A program made the translations under genes and the position numbers. From NCBI GenBank assembly GCA_963579025.1, contig CAUZFZ010000180.1, positions 1 to 19,388 of the forward strand: a stretch of 19,388 nt of DNA. The letters are read 5' to 3'. Source of the stretch: CAUZFZ01 sp963579025 (lineage in GTDB: Bacteria; Planctomycetota; Planctomycetia; Planctomycetales; Planctomycetaceae). Numbering within the stretch: position 1 is the stretch's first letter; the number at the start of each line of letters is the position of its first letter. Below the pieces are notes generated by a model. It was not told the DNA's origin. It saw only the letters and a program-made list of their open reading frames with translations, and did no database searches. Shown here in pieces: positions 14,332 to 19,388 of this stretch.

Positions 14332-16671
14332 TCAACGATTGAAGGTGAACTCTTTGGAATTGAGTAAAGCCCAGAAGACGTCGAGTAACACTTCCTCGCG
14401 GTCGCCAGTTGTCAGCAGATCGAGAACAGCCTTGCGCTGCTCGTCGCCTGGCACCTTGCTCAACGTGCTGAGGAACAGTGCGTCGACGACGGCCGCGTTG
14501 TCACTTTCGGACGCGATCAACTTCGCGAATGCTCCGTCCGACGACTTCATCTTTCGATACAGGTCTTCGCTGTTCTGCAGGTGCAGCAGTTGGGGCAAAG
14601 TGACTTCGGCCTTGCGTTCGCAGGCGCAGGCTGTGGTTCGTTCCGACCTGCCGAACAGTGTCAGGAAGTAGGACTCGACTCCCGGATCGGGAACCTGGAT
14701 CGCTCGCACACCAAACGGGTAGCCAGCAAATTGTTCCGGACTGCCGGTGGTCTGACAGATGGCATCGAGCAGCACTTCGGCCCGCAGCAGGCGGGCGTAG
14801 TAGTGCGAATAGAATCGAGTATCGCGAAAGTTCGATTCCCGTGTCGCAGCCGATAACTGGTACGTGCGCGAGTTCATGATCAACCGCATGACGTGCCTCA
14901 GGTCGTAGCCGTTTTTGACGAACTCGTCGTTGAGCGTTTTCCACAACGGTCGATTGGACGGCGGGTTCGTCGCGCGCAGGTCATCGACTGGTTCCACCAG
15001 TCCTACTCCCAGGAAGTGCTTCCACAGCCGGTTGACCATTGCTCCGGGGAAGTGCTGGTTGGCAGGATCTGTCACCCAGCCGACCAGCGACCGGCGAGGA
15101 TCCTCACCAGCCGGGACATCGAGCGGTGAACGATCCAGCGGCCGCGGCGCGAGTCGTTCATGCGTCCTTGGTTGAGACACGGCCACGGGGCTCATGCGCG
15201 TCTCGTCGAACTGCCGTTCCAGGTCGGAAATGCGTTTTCCCGTGTCCTCTATCTTTTTCGCGTCGACCGGCTCGGAACGTTTCAACGTTTGCAGCTCGTC
15301 GCGTTTCTTCTGCAGCTCGCGTTTCAGGTTGAGCATGTGGCGGTTGCCGAGGATCAACTCCGTCCCACCGTCCTCCGGCTTTTTTCGATCAAGTGCCACC
15401 CGCGAGAAGAAGCCGACGAAATGGTAGTAATCGTCCTGAGTGAACTTCTCGAGTGGATGATTGTGGCATCGAGCACAACCGATCCGAGTTCCCAGAAACG
15501 CCTGCGCGACTGAGTCGGCGACTTCTGATTTCTCTGCCTCTTTCTCACCAACCGTCACGATATAGAAGCCGACCGCCGGATTCTGATCGCATGGCCCTTC
15601 GGCTGTCAGAACCGCTGTCGCGATGTCCCGCCAACTGGTTTGCGATGAAAGCTGCTCACGCAGCCACTGATGCATCGCCCGCACGCCCTTGGCTCCCCGG
15701 ACGTCGTGGTCGCGTTCCTTTCGATTCTGCAGCAGATCGCCGAGCTGCAGCGCCCAGAAATCAATGAACTCGGGACGCTCGAACAACTGATCGATCAGCT
15801 GCGTGCGTTTGTCCGGACTGGAGTCGGCCAGAAAAGAACGGACTTCGTTGACGGTCGGCAATGTTCCGATCGCATCGAGAAAGGCACGGCGAATGAAGGT
15901 CGCGTCGTCACACAGCGGGGACGGTTCGATATGCAGCGCGGCAAGTTTTGTGAAGACGTGATCGTCAATTGCGTTGTTGCGAGCGACATACCATTCAGGC
16001 TTGGTCGGCTCAGCGAACGGGGTGACAAACGTCGCAATCTCGACCTGATCCTGAAACGCTGCACGAACGACCGTTTCGCCATGACGAAGGGCCTTTGCCA
16101 CTCCCGTAAGCGACACTTCGAGCGTGCCGGGGTCACTCGTCGCAAATCGCGTCAGCCAGGTAACGTCCCGTCGATGACCGTCCGAGTACACCGCAGTCAC
16201 GGATAGCGTCTGTGATTCCCCGATGCTCAGCGTGCGGGTCTCCGGTGAGACCTCGATCCGCTCCAGAGTCGTTTCATCCGGCTGCGGGCCAAGTGCTCCC
16301 TGGCCGATCCAGTCGATCAGAACTCGCGCCGCCGGGCTGTCTCGATCGAATCGCTTGCCGCCGCCATGCGGCTCCAGCCCGGCCGCCTTGCGAAGCAGCA
16401 GGCTGTGTTCGGGAGCGGCAGAATTGAGTCGACGGCCACGCGACTCGCGAGCGATGTACTCAAAGTCCAGCTCGGGGGCATACCCCCGCAACGACAGCCG
16501 AAACCCGTTCTGTCCCGACAGCTTGCCGTGGCAGCTGCCGGAGTTGCAGCCAAAGCGAGTCATCAGCGGAATGACATCATGCTGAAAGGACGGGCTATCG
16601 GCCCGAACAGGCACTCCCAGCCAGCCGAAGCGGGTAAGAACGAGCACAACGAGCAAGACCGACTTCAGCAC
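14332..16671 (-). CDS. Planctomycete cytochrome-like DUF1549/DUF1553 protein with an Ig-like domain
   Basis: This 779-residue exported protein has these parts in order: signal peptide at about 1-25 (LKSVLLVVLVLTRFGWLGV); a cytochrome-like N-terminal module with C42-N-S-G-S-C47-H48, a CX4CH variant, followed by GQNGFRLSLRGY; a bacterial Ig-like (BIG2-type) domain at about 138-215; DUF1549 at about 232-425 with C399-A-R-C402-H403; a charged coiled-coil-prone helix at about 446-495; and DUF1553 at about 505-775. A redox role in the periplasm with covalently bound heme is likely but unproven for the family. The start is uncertain. I chose the GTG at 16671 because AGGA lies upstream and the signal peptide begins there; the frame reaches a TTG at 16755, and there is no ATG before the signal peptide. 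It is the first gene of the minus-strand run and is divergent from the regulator. Confidence 0.9.
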   Translation of the reverse strand: MLKSVLLVVLVLTRFGWLGVPVRADSPSFQHDVIPLMTRFGCNSGSCHGKLSGQNGFRLSLRGYAPELDFEYIARESRGRRLNSAAPEHSLLLRKAAGLEPHGGGKRFDRDSPAARVLIDWIGQGALGPQPDETTLERIEVSPETRTLSIGESQTLSVTAVYSDGHRRDVTWLTRFATSDPGTLEVSLTGVAKALRHGETVVRAAFQDQVEIATFVTPFAEPTKPEWYVARNNAIDDHVFTKLAALHIEPSPLCDDATFIRRAFLDAIGTLPTVNEVRSFLADSSPDKRTQLIDQLFERPEFIDFWALQLGDLLQNRKERDHDVRGAKGVRAMHQWLREQLSSQTSWRDIATAVLTAEGPCDQNPAVGFYIVTVGEKEAEKSEVADSVAQAFLGTRIGCARCHNHPLEKFTQDDYYHFVGFFSRVALDRKKPEDGGTELILGNRHMLNLKRELQKKRDELQTLKRSEPVDAKKIEDTGKRISDLERQFDETRMSPVAVSQPRTHERLAPRPLDRSPLDVPAGEDPRRSLVGWVTDPANQHFPGAMVNRLWKHFLGVGLVEPVDDLRATNPPSNRPLWKTLNDEFVKNGYDLRHVMRLIMNSRTYQLSAATRESNFRDTRFYSHYYARLLRAEVLLDAICQTTGSPEQFAGYPFGVRAIQVPDPGVESYFLTLFGRSERTTACACERKAEVTLPQLLHLQNSEDLYRKMKSSDGAFAKLIASESDNAAVVDALFLSTLSKVPGDEQRKAVLDLLTTGDREEVLLDVFWALLNSKEFTFNR

Positions 16672-16917
16672 TGGCGTGTTCCTGAGAGGGGATTTCTTTG
16701 GTGTGCAGTCTGCGTAGCCGCTGTGAAAGTATGAGATCGCTCGTCGCGACCTCAAAGCTTGAACTACTGAGGTGAGCTACGAAGTTGAGCCGCGGGAGGG
16801 ATCGTGGGGAAGGAGAACGCAGTCTACGCTTGCAAACCCTCTAGCGGAATCTGATCGTGTTGCAATATGTCGCAAAGCTATTGCCACATGTCATGCTCTG
16901 ACCTGAGGCCCCGCACC
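16672..16917. promoter_or_regulatory. Divergent intergenic region with paired TTGCAA sites
   Basis: This 246-bp region separates the minus-strand cluster from the plus-strand regulator and hydrolase, so promoters for both directions are expected here. Two identical palindromic TTGCAA hexamers (16830-16835 and 16860-16865) lie exactly 30 bp apart, about three helical turns. A GTCGCAAAG follows the second one. They are candidate operator half-sites for the adjacent regulator. No convincing -35/-10 pair was found. The right end contains GAGG upstream of the regulator ATG. Confidence 0.4.
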
Positions 16918-18093
16918 ATGCCCCGACGTGACGTCGCTTTTATCCTGAACGTCAACAAACCATATGACCGCAAGGTTGTTGAGGGAATCGCCCGGTACGT
17001 CCGCACGAAAGCCAACTGGCGTGTCTACGTTGAAGACGAGCCGATGGCCAGGATTCCGGACCTGCGGCGCTGGCAGGGGCACGGAGTCATCGCCGACCTG
17101 GACGATCAACAGGTGGTCGATGCGGTCACGACCATGAACGTCCCTGTCGTCAACATTGGCGGTGCGATCTTCGATGAATCGTGGACTCTGGATACTCCGT
17201 ATGTGACGACTGATAACGCAGTCGTCGCGCGACTTGCGGCTGAACATCTCATCGACCGGGGATTCCGCAACTTCGCTTACTGCGGAATTCGCAGAACGCC
17301 ATTCAACCCGTGGGCACGGAATCGCGGCGAGCATTTTCGAAAGTTTCTCGCCGATCACCGGTTCGCCTGCGCGATGTACCGCGGTCGGCATCTCGATGCC
17401 CGGCAATGGAATGCGGTGCAGGAAGGGCTCTGCTGCTGGCTGTCCACACTGAAGAAGCCGCTCGGCCTGTTCGCCTGCAACGATGCCCGCGCGCGACACA
17501 TCCAGGAAAGCTGCCGGCGGCTCAACCTGAGAATCCCTGAGGACGTGGCGATCCTCGGTGTCGACAACGATGAAATGATGTGTGAGCTGGCCAATCCCGC
17601 TCTGTCAAGCATTGAACTGGGCACGGACCGCATCGGGTTCGACGCCGCCTGGCTGCTGGATCAACTGATGTCAGGCAAGCGAGTTGCAAAAGCTCGTCGT
17701 CAGGTGCTGACCGAACCAGTCGGCGTCGTCTTGCGAGCGTCAACTGATGCCATGGCCGTTGATGACAAGGCCGTCGCGCTGGCCGTCGCGTTTATCCGAG
17801 ATCGAATCGGCACGGGAGTCCACGTCGTAGAGGTCGCTGATCACGTGGACCTTTCAAGGTCGACGCTCGACAACCGCTTCAAGAGTCTGCTGGGCAGGAC
17901 GGTGCATGATGAGATCGAGCGGGTCCGCATCGAACTCACGAAGAGTCTGCTGCTGAACACAACACGGACCCTCGCCGAGATCGCCCCGCAGGCCGGCTTC
18001 GGCACGGTGCAGTACATGGCCACCGTCTTCCGCCGCTCGACCGGACGAACTCCCGGTCAGTTCCGACAATCGCATCAGCGACAGCGCCGGTGA
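16918..18093 (+). CDS. XylR-type transcriptional regulator (LacI-like sensor plus AraC HTH)
   Basis: This 391-residue cytoplasmic DNA-binding protein has an N-terminal periplasmic-binding-protein-like sugar sensor (about 4-275). Its typical segments are VAFILNVNKPYDRKVVEGI, DNAVVARLAAEHLIDRGFRN and EDVAILGVDNDEMMCELANP. A C-terminal AraC/XylS domain with two helix-turn-helices follows (about 288-385; VVEVADHVDLSRSTLDNRFK and LAEIAPQAGFGTVQYMATVF). This is the architecture of E. coli XylR, which activates pentose genes when it binds sugar. There is no N-terminal LacI HTH. I chose the ATG at 16918 (TGAGGC upstream, sensor begins directly); the frame also has an ATG at 16867. The position divergent from the cluster suggests it controls the cluster and perhaps the hydrolase 21 nt downstream. 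The ligand is unknown. Confidence 0.92.
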   Translation: MPRRDVAFILNVNKPYDRKVVEGIARYVRTKANWRVYVEDEPMARIPDLRRWQGHGVIADLDDQQVVDAVTTMNVPVVNIGGAIFDESWTLDTPYVTTDNAVVARLAAEHLIDRGFRNFAYCGIRRTPFNPWARNRGEHFRKFLADHRFACAMYRGRHLDARQWNAVQEGLCCWLSTLKKPLGLFACNDARARHIQESCRRLNLRIPEDVAILGVDNDEMMCELANPALSSIELGTDRIGFDAAWLLDQLMSGKRVAKARRQVLTEPVGVVLRASTDAMAVDDKAVALAVAFIRDRIGTGVHVVEVADHVDLSRSTLDNRFKSLLGRTVHDEIERVRIELTKSLLLNTTRTLAEIAPQAGFGTVQYMATVFRRSTGRTPGQFRQSHQRQRR

Positions 18094-18114
18094 CATGACT
18101 CACTACAAACAAAG

Positions 18115-19062
18115 ATGAGAGCCCGAACGTCGTTCACAAGCCCCAATAAAAAGAGCGTACTTCACATGACATGGAATTCCGTATTCGTTGCACATTTTCT
18201 CGCGGCCGGAACTTGTTCGGTAAACGCGGCAGAGCCACTGGTGATTGACCTCTGGCCGGGAGCGATTCCCGGCCCCGCAGCAAAGATCGATGGCCCGGAA
18301 CGTGATTTCACAAAATCGGAAGACAAGCTCATTGCTGGCAGGCGGATCATCAAGCTGGGAAATGTCAGCAAACCACACGTTTTTCGGCCAGAAGCCAGTA
18401 AGGCGAACGACGGTGCTGTTGTGATTTGCCCTGGTGGTGGGTTCAGCATTCTCGCCTGGGATCTGGAAGGGACCGAAGTTGCCGAGTGGTTCAACAAGCT
18501 TGGGTACACCGCCGTTGTGCTCAAGTATCGAGTTCCCACGCGGCAGCACGGCGAACCCGGCACGTGGGAAGGGCCCGTGATGGACACGCAACGAGCACTC
18601 TCGCTGATCCGAGCGCACGCTGCTGAGTGGAATCTTGATCCGGCCAGAGTGGGAGTTCTCGGATTCTCAGCCGGTGGTGTTACCGCGGCCCTGGCAGCCG
18701 TGAAAAAAGGCCAGCGGCTTTACGAACCATCGGATAAAGCGGATGAGGCATCGTGCGCCGCCGACTTCGCCATGCTGATTTATCCCGGCGGAACCATCGA
18801 GAAAGACGGTTCGCTCAAAGCCGAGTATTCCGTTGATAAGGACACGCCGCCGATGTTCTTCGTGCATGCTGTCGATGACCGTGTGACCTGCCTCAGCAGC
18901 GTGGCCTTGTTCACTGCATTGAACAAGTCCGGCGTCTCTGCCGAACTGCATATCTACTCTTCAGGCGGTCACGGCTACGGCCTGCGCCCCACCGAGTTCC
19001 CCGTGACACAATGGCCCAAGCGTGCCGAAGCCTGGCTGAGACAAATGAAGCTGCAGAAGTAG
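18115..19062 (+). CDS. Exported alpha/beta-hydrolase (esterase/acetylxylan-esterase-like)
   Basis: This protein of up to 315 residues has an alpha/beta-hydrolase fold of the BD-FAE/esterase type. The oxyanion-hole segment is C105-P-G-G-G-F. The nucleophile elbow is G183-F-S185-A-G-G, the acid is D254 (HAVDDRV), and the catalytic His is H286 (SGGHGYG). The N-terminus has basic residues, then a hydrophobic run and CSVNAA, so Sec export with cleavage near residue 39 is likely. Two starts are possible: the ATG at 18115 (used here; adds K12-K13 before the hydrophobic run) and the ATG at 18166 (AAGAG about 10 bases upstream). Neither ribosome binding site is strong. It lies 21 nt after the regulator and is probably co-transcribed with it. 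Removal of acyl decorations from a carbohydrate is a reasonable role, inferred from family and context. Confidence 0.88.
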   Translation: MRARTSFTSPNKKSVLHMTWNSVFVAHFLAAGTCSVNAAEPLVIDLWPGAIPGPAAKIDGPERDFTKSEDKLIAGRRIIKLGNVSKPHVFRPEASKANDGAVVICPGGGFSILAWDLEGTEVAEWFNKLGYTAVVLKYRVPTRQHGEPGTWEGPVMDTQRALSLIRAHAAEWNLDPARVGVLGFSAGGVTAALAAVKKGQRLYEPSDKADEASCAADFAMLIYPGGTIEKDGSLKAEYSVDKDTPPMFFVHAVDDRVTCLSSVALFTALNKSGVSAELHIYSSGGHGYGLRPTEFPVTQWPKRAEAWLRQMKLQK

Positions 19063-19085
19063 CTCAGACCCGAAGACTCTAATCT

Positions 19086-19101
19086 GCCGCGAAACTGCGG
19101 C
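19086..19101. terminator. Weak hairpin between convergent genes
   Basis: GCCGC (19086-19090) and GCGGC (19097-19101) form a 5-bp stem with a 6-nt loop in the 78-bp gap between the hydrolase stop and the convergent DUF1501 stop. No U-tract follows on either strand, so termination here is only suggested by position. Confidence 0.25.
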
Positions 19102-19140
19102 TACGAGATTCACAGATAGCTTACCGCGGGATGAAACGGG

Positions 19141-19388
19141 TTATGAGAACAACTCGTGGATCACGCGGCCGTGCACGTCGGTGAGACGGAAGTCGCGGCC
19201 GCTGTAGCGGAATGTGAGTTTCTCATGGTCGAGACCCATCAGGTGCAGGATGGTGGCGTGCAGATCGTGGACGTGGACCTTGTTCTCGACCGCTGCGAAA
19301 CCGAATTCGTCAGTGGCACCGTAGCTCATGCCACCCTTGACACCGCCGCCCGCGAGCCACATTGAAAAGCCGTGATGATTGTGGTCGC
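19141..19388 (-). CDS. DUF1501 protein, C-terminal part (cut by window edge)
   Basis: The last 81 or so codons of a minus-strand gene that begins beyond the window. The frame is open to the edge and reads DHNHHGFSMWLAGGGVKGG, then SYGATDEFG, VHVHDLHATILHLMGLDHE and LTFRYSGRDFRLTDVHG. This is the characteristic C-terminus of the DUF1501 subfamily whose members usually carry a Tat signal and sit beside a DUF1549/DUF1553 gene. It differs in sequence from the DUF1501 protein at 12885-14183, so it belongs to a different subfamily. It converges with the hydrolase gene. An internal ATG at 19362 is not a real start because the family motif continues upstream of it. Confidence 0.88.
   Translation of the reverse strand, partial: DHNHHGFSMWLAGGGVKGGMSYGATDEFGFAAVENKVHVHDLHATILHLMGLDHEKLTFRYSGRDFRLTDVHGRVIHELFS

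Noticed and set aside
14093..14335. Minus-strand ORF of 80 codons containing TQRREDAK
   Set aside because: It is the well-known spurious translation of the inverted repeat at 14223-14290 and overlaps the DUF1501 gene start.

Overview
The window looks like a planctomycete chromosome (phylum Planctomycetota). The evidence is the set of families largely expanded in that group: a DUF1549/DUF1553 cytochrome-like protein next to a DUF1501 protein, a DUF1592-type protein next to a DUF1552 protein, DUF1080 (3-keto-disaccharide hydrolase-like) proteins, and Tat-exported Gfo/Idh/MocA and enolase-superfamily enzymes. The genus cannot be resolved from what I can see.

Layout: ten genes run on the minus strand from about 16671 down to 134. 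In transcription order they are: a DUF1549/DUF1553 protein; a DUF1501 protein; a PPC-domain protein, whose start overlaps the DUF1501 stop by 8 nt; a single-domain DUF1080 protein; a double-domain DUF1080 protein; a Gfo/Idh/MocA oxidoreductase; a 1376-residue DUF1587/1595/1592/1588/1585 cytochrome-like protein; a DUF1552 protein; a serine beta-lactamase-fold hydrolase; and a mandelate-racemase-type enolase-superfamily enzyme. Across a divergent intergenic region of about 246 bp, a XylR-type regulator (sugar-binding sensor plus AraC HTH) and an exported alpha/beta-hydrolase run on the plus strand. The window ends in the C-terminal part of a second DUF1501 gene on the minus strand.

Every minus-strand product, and the alpha/beta-hydrolase, carries a recognisable Sec or Tat export signal (the edge fragment lacks its N-terminus). 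The set therefore looks like an extracytoplasmic system for oxidising and dehydrating a sugar or sugar-acid-containing substrate: two hydrolases/esterases, two DUF1080 proteins, an NAD(P)-type oxidoreductase, a sugar-acid dehydratase-like enzyme and two different cytochrome-like/Tat-partner pairs. It lies beside a regulator of the type that senses sugars. The common purpose and the substrate are inference. I see no glycoside hydrolase, sulfatase, SusC/SusD pair or transporter in the window.

Four of the gaps between minus-strand genes each hold a different long inverted repeat (around 2642-2704, 4106-4226, 8519-8578 and 14223-14290). They look like dispersed, non-coding, REP/MITE-like elements. 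I see no tRNA, rRNA, CRISPR array, transposase or prophage gene.
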